14,609 nucleotides of DNA from contig NZ_UQYC01000050.1 in assembly GCF_900545205.1 (NCBI RefSeq), forward strand, positions 1-14,609, in the 5' to 3' direction. Every line of letters starts with the position of its first letter. Position 1 is the first letter of the stretch. Shown piece by piece: positions 1 through 5,906 of the stretch. A program made the position numbers and the translations under genes. Source of the DNA: an uncultured Veillonella sp. Lineage in GTDB: Bacteria; Bacillota; Negativicutes; Veillonellales; Veillonellaceae. The notes beneath the pieces were generated by a model. That model was not told where the DNA came from and ran no database searches. It saw nothing but the letters and a program-made list of their open reading frames with translations.

Positions 1-96
1 GCTCACTACCGTCACGAGAACCTCTTCACCGGTTCGTTCTTGGATATCAACCGCTAAGGTTCGGCCATCCAAGGTACCAGCAATAACCCAAATCAT
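1..96 (-). CDS. cbiJ: Cobalt-precorrin-6A reductase, N-terminal fragment (cut by window edge)
   Basis: Only the first 32 codons are inside the window, all open to position 1. They begin MIWVIAGTLDGRTLAVDI, which resembles the N-terminus of CobK/CbiJ reductases: a short beta strand, a glycine-containing dinucleotide-binding turn (usually GGT-x-E/D-x-R) and a helix. The family uses NADPH to reduce the macrocycle of (cobalt-)precorrin-6A in the cytoplasm. The ATG overlaps the TGA stop of cbiH in an ATGA arrangement, so the two are translationally coupled and belong to one operon. Order in the operon supports the call, since the CbiH, CbiF, CbiG, CbiD and CbiE products feed this step. CbiJ rather than CobK is preferred because cbiD and cbiG indicate the anaerobic pathway. 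The rest of the protein cannot be judged. Confidence 0.8.
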   Translation of the reverse strand, partial: MIWVIAGTLDGRTLAVDIQERTGEEVLVTVVS

Positions 97-917
97 AATT
101 TATAGCCTCGAGGTGTAATCATACGACCATTTTCAACATAAGTTTGGCTGTTACCAATGATAACAAGTGTTTGCATATCTACTTCTTCGTTAGTGAAGTT
201 TTCAAGGTCAGAAATTACCATATGTTGACCTGGACGACCTGCTTTTTGCACGATACCAACAGGTGTTTTAGGGTCGCGATATTTAAGAACGATTTCGCGA
301 ACTTCATCTAAGTGAGTAACGCGTTTTTTACTGCGTGGGTTGTACAAGGAGATAACCATGTCGCCTTGTGCGCAAAGGTCAGCACGTTTTTTGATAAGAT
401 CCCATGGAGTCATCAAATCACTCAAAGAAATGACTGCAAAATCATGCATCAAAGGTGCACCCAATACAGATGCTGCTACGTTTACAGCACTAAGACCAGG
501 TACGATGTCTACGGAAGGACGTTTTTCTGCTGGTACTTTATTAGCAAGTTCCAATACGAGGCCTGCCATGCCGTATACGCCAGAGTCACCAGAGGATACT
601 ACAACTACTTGATGACCTTCTACCGCTAAATCAACAGCTTGTTGGCAACGATCAACTTCTTGCATCATCGCAGTACCTACAGTTTCTTTACCTACGATAA
701 GGTCTTTGATCAAGTCGAGGTATGTCAAATAACCTACAACGCGGTCAGCAGCTAAGATAGCTTCGCGCGCTTGAGGCGTCATAAACTCTTCATCGCCAGG
801 GCCGATACCGATTACTTTGATGTTACCTGTGCAATGGCTACCGTTGTTTTGGGATAAATTGTTTTGTGCTGTATTAATGTTCGGCTCTTGGCCGCTAGTA
901 ATGCCGTTGTCTCGCAT
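93..917 (-). CDS. cbiH: Cobalt-precorrin-3B C17-methyltransferase (CbiH/CobJ family)
   Basis: A 274-residue S-adenosylmethionine (SAM)-dependent tetrapyrrole methylase that methylates C17 and drives ring contraction in anaerobic cobalamin synthesis, acting with CbiG. Visible family motifs are GIGPGD at residues 37-42, SGDSGVYG at 109-116, VPGLSAVN at 139-146, then LYNPRSKKR and the C-terminal VIIGNSQTYVENGRMITPRGY block in two adjoining pieces. The recognisable domain starts only at about residue 33. The first 32 residues (rich in Asn, Gln, Ser) are extra and lie inside the out-of-frame end of cbiG. No ATG, GTG or TTG occurs in frame between residue 1 and the domain, so the start at 917 is preferred. 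A GGAG lies 10 bases upstream and a weaker AGGAA lies nearer. The stop overlaps the cbiJ start by 4 bases. Confidence is high for the family, moderate for the start. Confidence 0.93.
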   Translation of the reverse strand: MRDNGITSGQEPNINTAQNNLSQNNGSHCTGNIKVIGIGPGDEEFMTPQAREAILAADRVVGYLTYLDLIKDLIVGKETVGTAMMQEVDRCQQAVDLAVEGHQVVVVSSGDSGVYGMAGLVLELANKVPAEKRPSVDIVPGLSAVNVAASVLGAPLMHDFAVISLSDLMTPWDLIKKRADLCAQGDMVISLYNPRSKKRVTHLDEVREIVLKYRDPKTPVGIVQKAGRPGQHMVISDLENFTNEEVDMQTLVIIGNSQTYVENGRMITPRGYKL

Positions 918-1960
918 ACGTTTCCTACTCCTATAGTTCCTTTTACAAAATTAGATTCTTTTAATTCTTCTTCTTCAATGAGTGGTGCCATCTCGTCCTG
1001 TGTATAGAACACGATAGGCCACCCCATAATTTGCATAGCCTCTAATAGGCCTACTTCGTCTTGTTTAACGATGACCGATGCTGCCGTTACAAGGCTCTTT
1101 GGTGAAAGCTTATGGGCTGCCAGAGATTGTTGAATAGCATCAAGAATCAATTCCTTCGGCGTGTCTCGACGACAGCCAATGCCCATCGTATAGGTACGAG
1201 GGCGCAAAATCAATTGATGACCATACTCGGCAATTACTTTGTCCGTAATGACCACCCGAGAAGTCCCCTCTTCAGAGCTTTCATGTTTACATGGAATAGA
1301 ATCTAGTTGATTCAAAGAAACAACATGAACCATACCATGCTCACCAATATGAGCTTTCGCAGCTCGTTCTAAATGCTCTGCATTCGGTAAGCTAGCATCG
1401 ATATAATAATCAACTCTCTCTCCTCCAACAATGGCAGAGTTTACATTGATTAAAGTTTGAAAATCATCGACCAACAGATGCTCGTGGCGCGCCAACACGT
1501 CAGGCGCTGGCAATCCGTTTACATCCGTTGCGGTTGTAATGACGGGGTCCGCATCGATGGCCAGCGAAATGGACTGCGTCCATTCGTTGGCGCCCCCAAG
1601 GTGCCCAGACAATAAGCTAATCACATGGTGACCCACTTCGTCCATTACGACTACCGCAGGATCCTTGGATTTATGCTCAATATACGGTGCAATCATGCGC
1701 ACTACGATACCGAGTGCCATAATACAAAGTACTTGGTCGTAATCCTTGAAAATCTGTCCTATATGGTTTTTGAGGGAGTCAAAATAAATAGCCTCACCAC
1801 CAGAGGGACGATTTTCCTTTTCAAAGCAATCCGCATGGGGTGCCACCAAAGACTTGATGCGTTGACCTAGCTTTGCACCTCGTTCAGATACAGAGAGAAT
1901 AGCCGTTCTATTCTTCTTAACTCCAGTCGTAGATGCAGCAATTTCTGGTGCTTTCATCAT
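812..1960 (-). CDS. cbiG: Cobalt-precorrin-5A hydrolase CbiG
   Basis: A 382-residue cytoplasmic enzyme that opens the delta-lactone of cobalt-precorrin-5A and releases the C20-derived acetaldehyde, a step specific to the anaerobic pathway. The N-terminal and central parts carry GIVVRMIAPYIEHKSKDPAV, the DEVGHHVISLLSGHLGGAN block, and a PVITTATDVNG motif, all typical of CbiG. The C-terminal domain begins near GIGCRRDTPKE and ends with the conserved GVGNVCETTALLAA and TTVAIAQ segments. I place the start at the ATG-ATG pair at 1960/1957. AAGGA sits five bases upstream, and the cbiF stop ends at 1962. An upstream in-frame ATG at 1993 would add 11 residues inside cbiF and lacks this site. The last 106 bases are shared with cbiH in another frame, yet the CbiG C-terminus looks normal, so it is not an artefact. 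Confidence 0.93.
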   Translation of the reverse strand: MMKAPEIAASTTGVKKNRTAILSVSERGAKLGQRIKSLVAPHADCFEKENRPSGGEAIYFDSLKNHIGQIFKDYDQVLCIMALGIVVRMIAPYIEHKSKDPAVVVMDEVGHHVISLLSGHLGGANEWTQSISLAIDADPVITTATDVNGLPAPDVLARHEHLLVDDFQTLINVNSAIVGGERVDYYIDASLPNAEHLERAAKAHIGEHGMVHVVSLNQLDSIPCKHESSEEGTSRVVITDKVIAEYGHQLILRPRTYTMGIGCRRDTPKELILDAIQQSLAAHKLSPKSLVTAASVIVKQDEVGLLEAMQIMGWPIVFYTQDEMAPLIEEEELKESNFVKGTIGVGNVCETTALLAAKSRTLIQHKTIYPKTTVAIAQVTSK

Positions 1961-1961
1961 A

Positions 1962-2723
1962 TTAGTCCTTAGCACTGCGGTACATGTGAGCAAAGCCTTT
2001 GTCGTAAAGTTTAGATAATTCGTATTCGCTATCTAATACATGGCTTACTACGATCATAGCTTGGCGCAATACGCCTTCTTTCGCTACGATGTCCGCAATG
2101 GTTTCCAATGTGCCGCGGATAATGCGTTGGTCTGGCCAAGACGCTTTTACCACGATTGCCACTGGAGTTGTTTTGTCATAACCACCCTCGATGAGTTCAG
2201 CTACAACCTTATCTAACATTTGAACGCTAAGGAAAATACACATTGTTGCTTCATGAGCTGCTAACATGCGCAATTTTTCCTTTGGAGGCATCGGTGTACG
2301 GCCTTCCATGCGTGTAATGATAACTGTTTGGGACACATTAGGTAATGTGTATTCTTGTTTTAATGCCGCTGCTGTAGCAAGGAAAGAGCTTACACCTGGC
2401 ACGACTTCATAAGATATACCCATCCCAGCCAATGCATCCATTTGCTCTTGAATCGCACCGTAAATAGCAGGGTCACCTGTGTGAAGGCGAACTACGCTTT
2501 TACCAGCCTCAACGGAAGCTTTCATAACAGCCAACACCTCATCAAGGTTCATAGTAGCACTGTTATGAATTTCACAGCTTGGTTTACAAGCCTCTAAAAT
2601 GGCAGGGTTTACCAAGGAGCCAGCGTAAATAACAACGTCTGCCTCTTGCACTAAACGATACCCTTTGCGAGTGATTAACTCAGGATCCCCAGGGCCTGCG
2701 CCTACGATATGTACATCAACCAT
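1962..2723 (-). CDS. cbiF: Cobalt-precorrin-4 C11-methyltransferase (CbiF/CobM family)
   Basis: A 253-residue SAM-dependent methylase of the tetrapyrrole methylase fold that methylates C11 of cobalt-precorrin-4. Motifs in order are GAGPGDPELIT at residues 8-18, RLHTGDPAIYGA at 79-90, VVPGVSSF at 107-114, and the CobM/CbiF-typical LPNVSQTVIITRMEGRTPMP at 127-146, which separates it from the other methylases of the operon. Length is as usual for the family. The start at 2723 follows AAGGAGAG at good spacing, and the cbiT stop ends at 2725, leaving one base between genes. An in-frame ATG 12 codons upstream lies inside cbiT and has no such site. cbiG follows after one base, so expression is tightly coupled. 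Confidence 0.95.
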   Translation of the reverse strand: MVDVHIVGAGPGDPELITRKGYRLVQEADVVIYAGSLVNPAILEACKPSCEIHNSATMNLDEVLAVMKASVEAGKSVVRLHTGDPAIYGAIQEQMDALAGMGISYEVVPGVSSFLATAAALKQEYTLPNVSQTVIITRMEGRTPMPPKEKLRMLAAHEATMCIFLSVQMLDKVVAELIEGGYDKTTPVAIVVKASWPDQRIIRGTLETIADIVAKEGVLRQAMIVVSHVLDSEYELSKLYDKGFAHMYRSAKD

Positions 2724-2724
2724 A

Positions 2725-3312
2725 TTACTCTCCTTCTGCGATACGCGTTGCAGATACAATGAAAATTGGGCTCAATGGATCTAACAAATGATATGGACCA
2801 GCCTTGCGGTAACGGCTGATAGACATTTGGTAACCTTCATAGGTGAAAGGACGACCTTTCAACTCTTTAAGAATTGTGTAGCCAGTTTCCATTGTTACAG
2901 CAGTTACAACTAGACGGCCACCAATTTTTAATAGACGTTGCGCCTCATCCATGATGCCTGTCATACCACCAGCACTACCGCCGATAATAACCGCATCAAG
3001 CTCAGGCAATTCTTCCATGCCTTCAGGAGCTTTAGATTTGATAACCGTCATATTATTTACATTGAATTTCTTCATATTTTCATTGATAAGGTCGATGCCT
3101 TTATCAAAGCGCTCAATCGCATATACATGCCCTTTAGGAGCTGCCAAGGCTGCTTCAATGGAGATAGAGCCCGTACCAGCACCTACGTCAAGAACGATGC
3201 TATCTTCCTCGATGCGTGCCTCGTTCATAACGGCTTTGCGAATCTCGCATTTCGTCATCGGCACGTCACCGCGGATAAATTCCTCATCAGGAATTCCGAA
3301 AAAATGTCTCAT
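2725..3312 (-). CDS. cbiT: Cobalt-precorrin-6B C15-methyltransferase (decarboxylating) CbiT
   Basis: A 195-residue Rossmann-fold SAM methyltransferase, not of the tetrapyrrole-methylase fold. It methylates C15 (cobalt-precorrin-7 numbering in the anaerobic route) and removes the C12 acetate carboxyl. The CbiT signature begins near residue 6 with GIPDEEF and PMTKCEIRKAV at 18-28; the SAM-binding motif I is LDVGAGTGSISIEAA at 41-55; the acidic end of strand two is YAIERFD; GGSAGG lies near the middle. In many bacteria CbiE and CbiT are fused as CobL; here they are separate, overlapping by four bases (ATGA). The start at 3312 is fixed by this overlap and by the N-terminal family motif. Confidence 0.95.
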   Translation of the reverse strand: MRHFFGIPDEEFIRGDVPMTKCEIRKAVMNEARIEEDSIVLDVGAGTGSISIEAALAAPKGHVYAIERFDKGIDLINENMKKFNVNNMTVIKSKAPEGMEELPELDAVIIGGSAGGMTGIMDEAQRLLKIGGRLVVTAVTMETGYTILKELKGRPFTYEGYQMSISRYRKAGPYHLLDPLSPIFIVSATRIAEGE

Positions 3313-3935
3313 CCTAGTACCACCATTACAGAATGACCAAAGCCTTCAAGCTCAGTTAATACCTCTAACGTGGAGTCTACAATTTTTTCATCATCATAGC
3401 TCAAACGCTCAAGGGCTGCTGCTCTCGTTTCTTTTGGCCAACCTGCATCTATTAAAATACGCGCAATATGCGCTGGATTATATTCAGGATCCGTCAAGAA
3501 CCCCATCTTTTTACCTGCTTCATATACGAGCTTCTCTGGTGCCGGTTGGCGACCGTGAAAGCTCATTAAATCCGCATCATGCCACACCTCATTAAGTCGT
3601 GCGAAGGCAAAGGTCATAGAACTAATGCCGGGCACAACCTCAATAGGGTTAGCAGTAAATTTCTTTTTCAAATACGGTAACAAGCTGTAGTAGCCTGTAT
3701 CACCGCTTACCATAACTACAACATCATGGTCGTTGAGCTCACGCTCAATTTGCTCAGCCAGTAAGCTAAGCTTACCTGTCACAGGATATGTAATTTGACC
3801 AGGCTCTTGAAAGTCCTCTAAAGAACGTTCACTACCTACCAATACTGTGGCATGTTTAATTAAATTAAGGCCTCTAGGCACCACATAATCAGGATTACCC
3901 GGACCAATGCCTACGATATACAAGGTATGTGCCAT
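3309..3935 (-). CDS. cbiE: Cobalt-precorrin-7 C5-methyltransferase CbiE
   Basis: A 208-residue SAM-dependent tetrapyrrole methylase that adds the C5 methyl group and works with CbiT. Motifs are YIVGIGPGNPDYV near the N-terminus, VMVSGDTGYYSL in the middle, VVPGISSMTFAFARL, and FHGR followed by a CbiE-type linker to the C-terminal GHSVMVVLG. The length matches stand-alone CbiE proteins of about 200 residues. The ATG at 3935 lies inside the last 25 bases of cbiD; AGGAG is about ten bases upstream. The TGA overlaps the cbiT ATG, which implies coupled translation and near-equal amounts of the two partner enzymes. Confidence 0.94.
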   Translation of the reverse strand: MAHTLYIVGIGPGNPDYVVPRGLNLIKHATVLVGSERSLEDFQEPGQITYPVTGKLSLLAEQIERELNDHDVVVMVSGDTGYYSLLPYLKKKFTANPIEVVPGISSMTFAFARLNEVWHDADLMSFHGRQPAPEKLVYEAGKKMGFLTDPEYNPAHIARILIDAGWPKETRAAALERLSYDDEKIVDSTLEVLTELEGFGHSVMVVLG

Positions 3936-5029
3936 TGTTCAAGCTCTCCTATCTCTTTAGCATGTTTATCCATTGCCAAAATCTCACCTTTTAAGGTGGT
4001 AATAATGATACCTACCTCTGCTTCATTAGCAATGTATCGCTCACTACGTAACGATGCACGATCTACAACACGTTGGTACACACCAGTCAGTCCTTCGCGT
4101 TCCAAAATAGGGAACGTAGACTCTGTTGTTTGGCAATTAAATAGCTCTTCACACACCGCTTGGGATGCCCCTTCTAAAGCAGCGTAGGCCACAATACTTT
4201 CCATGCGGCCATCACTCATGCGATTGTGGGTATGGAAACTACCACTAGCTAATTTTATGAGCTTACCAATATGACCGATGATCAAGATACGCTTGAAGCC
4301 AATTTGTACTGCCTTTTCAAGCATAAAGCCAATAAAGTTGCTCGTTTCTGCCATTTGGTTCTTATGTATACCAAGTACTTGTTCCGCCAGATCCTGACCG
4401 ATACGGCCCGGCACGAGAACAGCCGTTTCACAACCATTAGCTTTCATAACCTTTAGCTGAGGTACTAACGAGTTCTTGAACCCTTCTTCACTCATAGGCT
4501 TAACGATACCCGTAGTACCGATAATGGAAATACCACCTTCGATACCCAGGGTATGATTTAACGTTTTCTTGGCTAATACCATACCGTTTGGTACGCTCAC
4601 CGTTACTGTTACACCTTGGCCATGTACACAATGCTCTTCAAAGACGATGTTCATCATCGTCCTAGGCCCTGGATTGATAGCCGGTTCTCCTGGCGGCATC
4701 GCAAGGCCCGGTTTCGTTACCGTCCCAACGCCAAAGCCTGCCCGGAATCGTAGTTCACCAGTATCATCAAGAGTCACCGTCGTTTCCACATCATTGCCAT
4801 GGGTTACATCAGGATCGTCGCCGCCGTCTTTCATAACGGTCACCTTAGCCTCTGTATCGGATATGACCTCTACCTGTTTGATAGGTACCTCAATATACTG
4901 ACCTTGAGGATTTTCAATAACCACTTGATCCACGATGTTCTTATCTAAGAGGGCCAATAAACCAGCTTTCATACCTGCCGTAGCACATGAACCTGTGGTA
5001 TAGCCACCCTTCATGTCCTCTACTTTCAT
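3911..5029 (-). CDS. cbiD: Cobalt-precorrin-5B C1-methyltransferase CbiD
   Basis: A 372-residue protein of the CbiD family, which methylates C1 during anaerobic ring contraction and has no counterpart in the aerobic pathway. Signature blocks are GGYTTGSCATAGMKAG at residues 8-23, KDGGDDPDVTHG at 67-78, and the long glycine- and proline-rich block at 98-123 containing TKPGLAMPPGEPAINPGPR. Length matches the family (about 360-380). The start at 5029 has a strong AGGAGG (5034-5039 on the plus strand coordinates) four bases away. A hairpin lies immediately upstream of that site. It is the first corrin gene of the operon, 71 bases after yajQ, with no terminator seen between, so co-transcription with yajQ is likely but not certain. 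It overlaps cbiE by 25 bases. Confidence 0.95.
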   Translation of the reverse strand: MKVEDMKGGYTTGSCATAGMKAGLLALLDKNIVDQVVIENPQGQYIEVPIKQVEVISDTEAKVTVMKDGGDDPDVTHGNDVETTVTLDDTGELRFRAGFGVGTVTKPGLAMPPGEPAINPGPRTMMNIVFEEHCVHGQGVTVTVSVPNGMVLAKKTLNHTLGIEGGISIIGTTGIVKPMSEEGFKNSLVPQLKVMKANGCETAVLVPGRIGQDLAEQVLGIHKNQMAETSNFIGFMLEKAVQIGFKRILIIGHIGKLIKLASGSFHTHNRMSDGRMESIVAYAALEGASQAVCEELFNCQTTESTFPILEREGLTGVYQRVVDRASLRSERYIANEAEVGIIITTLKGEILAMDKHAKEIGELEQWHIPCIS

Positions 5030-5044
5030 AAGGCCTCCTACACC

Positions 5045-5084
5045 GATAAGGTTAGCAACTCCAATGAATCAAACTAACCCTATC
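5045..5084 (-). promoter_or_regulatory. Leader hairpin immediately upstream of the cbiD ribosome site
   Basis: The minus-strand RNA contains GAUAGGGUUAG, an 18-base loop, then CUAACCUUAUC: eleven consecutive pairs, one of them G-U. Read from the plus strand the same position would be an A-C mismatch, which favours function as minus-strand RNA. The 3' arm ends five bases before AGGAGG of cbiD. There is no U-run, so it is not an intrinsic terminator. It may modulate cbiD translation, stabilise a processed end between yajQ and cbiD, or be fortuitous. It does not resemble a cobalamin riboswitch. Confidence 0.5.
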
Positions 5085-5100
5085 TTATAGACATATGTTA

Positions 5101-5595
5101 TTAGGAACGGAAGTTAACGAATTGCAATTCTACAGGGATATCCAATTGTTTTAACATTTGGATTACTGCTTGCAAATCATCTTTATCCTTACCAGATACA
5201 CGCACTTGATCCTCTTGGATAGATGCTTGTACCTTAATTTTCATGTTTTTAATTGCTTTTACTACTTCTTTAGCATTTTCTTTTGTAATGCCTTTTTTAA
5301 TAGTAATGATTTGGCGAACTGTAGCACCAGCAGCTGGTTCAACTTTGCCGTAGTCAAGATTTTTAATCGCTACGTTACGTTTAACCATTTTGCCTTTTAA
5401 AACATCGATAATGGCATTCAATTTATATTCATCATCACCGATGATTTTGATAGTGTCACCTTCAAGACTAATTTCCGCTTTAGAACCGCGGAAATCATAG
5501 CGCGTACCAATCTCTTTTTTCGCTTGGTTTACCGCATTATCTACTTCCTGCATATCCACTTCGGACACAACGTCAAAGGAACAATCTTTAGCCAT
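5101..5595 (-). CDS. yajQ: YajQ family (UPF0234) nucleotide-binding protein
   Basis: A 164-residue cytoplasmic protein. YajQ homologues have two ferredoxin-like domains; they bind nucleotides or RNA in Escherichia coli and cyclic di-GMP in some gamma-proteobacteria. The role here is unknown. Recognisable features are MAKDCSFDVVSEVD at the N-terminus, RYDFRGS at residues 32-38, EISLEGDTIKI, the KITKEN-like GITKENAKEVVKAIK, and the C-terminal VRVSGKDKDDLQAVIQML and VELQFVNFRS. Length equals the usual 160-165. The start at 5595 is chosen because AGGAGG lies six bases upstream and family proteins begin with MA-x-x-x-SFD; an in-frame ATG at 5667 would add 24 residues without any likeness to the family. 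It is the first gene after the promoter near 5710-5738 and appears to head the cobalamin operon. Confidence 0.93.
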   Translation of the reverse strand: MAKDCSFDVVSEVDMQEVDNAVNQAKKEIGTRYDFRGSKAEISLEGDTIKIIGDDEYKLNAIIDVLKGKMVKRNVAIKNLDYGKVEPAAGATVRQIITIKKGITKENAKEVVKAIKNMKIKVQASIQEDQVRVSGKDKDDLQAVIQMLKQLDIPVELQFVNFRS

Positions 5596-5613
5596 TTTAT
5601 ACCTCCTACACCT

Positions 5614-5635
5614 GAACCCGTTGGGCATGGGGTCC
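5614..5635 (-). promoter_or_regulatory. Small GC-rich hairpin in the yajQ leader
   Basis: In an otherwise AT-rich leader, the minus strand reads GGACCC, a ten-base loop, then GGGUUC (six pairs, one G-U). A nested alternative CCC-AAC-GGG is also possible. It ends about ten bases ahead of the AGGAGG of yajQ, inside a leader of roughly 108 bases if the proposed promoter is right. It may affect access to the ribosome site. I do not recognise a riboswitch class here. Confidence 0.3.
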
Positions 5636-5709
5636 ATAGCATTACTTTCATCATCCTCATATTCCAAGTGAAAGTGTAAATGTACACCAAATCGGAATAT
5701 ATCTCTATA

Positions 5710-5738
5710 ATTATACCTTATAACAGGCTTATTTTCTA
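5710..5738 (-). promoter_or_regulatory. Probable sigma-70 type promoter of the yajQ-cbi operon
   Basis: On the minus strand TATAAT (5715-5710) is a perfect -10 box, and TAGAAA (5738-5733) is a four-of-six -35 box at 17-base spacing. Predicted transcription starts near 5703, giving a leader of about 108 bases to the yajQ ATG. It lies downstream of the WG-gene terminator, so the operon would be independently started. No other promoter this good was seen between 5596 and 5860, although the region is AT-rich and chance matches are common. Confidence 0.5.
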
Positions 5739-5863
5739 GGTAAATCGAGATTTTTAATTATAACTATTATTAATCATAGAAGAATTATCCATTGGATATC
5801 TATTGAATAAATATATAGATAAATATAAAAATTTTATACATATAATCAATATAGTCAAGAAAT

Positions 5864-5896
5864 AGAAAAAGACTGCACTCTTTCAAATGCAGTCTT
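5864..5896 (-). terminator. Intrinsic terminator of the WG-repeat gene
   Basis: Arms AAGACTGCA (5869-5877) and TGCAGTCTT (5888-5896) form a perfect nine-base stem with a ten-base loop. On the minus strand the stem is followed by TTTTTCTATT, a clear U-tract. It starts 11 bases after the stop of the minus-strand WG-repeat gene. In the opposite direction there is no T-run, so it works for the minus strand. Confidence 0.88.
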
Positions 5897-5906
5897 AAGG
5901 TTATAA

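Noticed and set aside
2951..3595. A 214-codon open frame on the plus strand opposite cbiT and cbiE
   Set aside because: It lies wholly antisense to two well-recognised enzymes, has no ribosome site and no family likeness; it is a shadow of their codon pattern.
4569..4901. A 110-codon open frame on the plus strand opposite cbiD
   Set aside because: It is antisense to the conserved glycine/proline block of CbiD; the low-complexity Pro/Ser/Thr protein is a by-product of that composition.
5596..5667. A longer yajQ beginning at 5667
   Set aside because: The extra 24 residues do not resemble YajQ, and AGGAGG six bases before 5595 marks the normal start.
5596..5906. Cobalamin riboswitch ahead of the operon
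   Set aside because: The region is mostly AT-rich and I could not find a B12-box-like sequence or the required multi-stem layout; a model scan would settle it.
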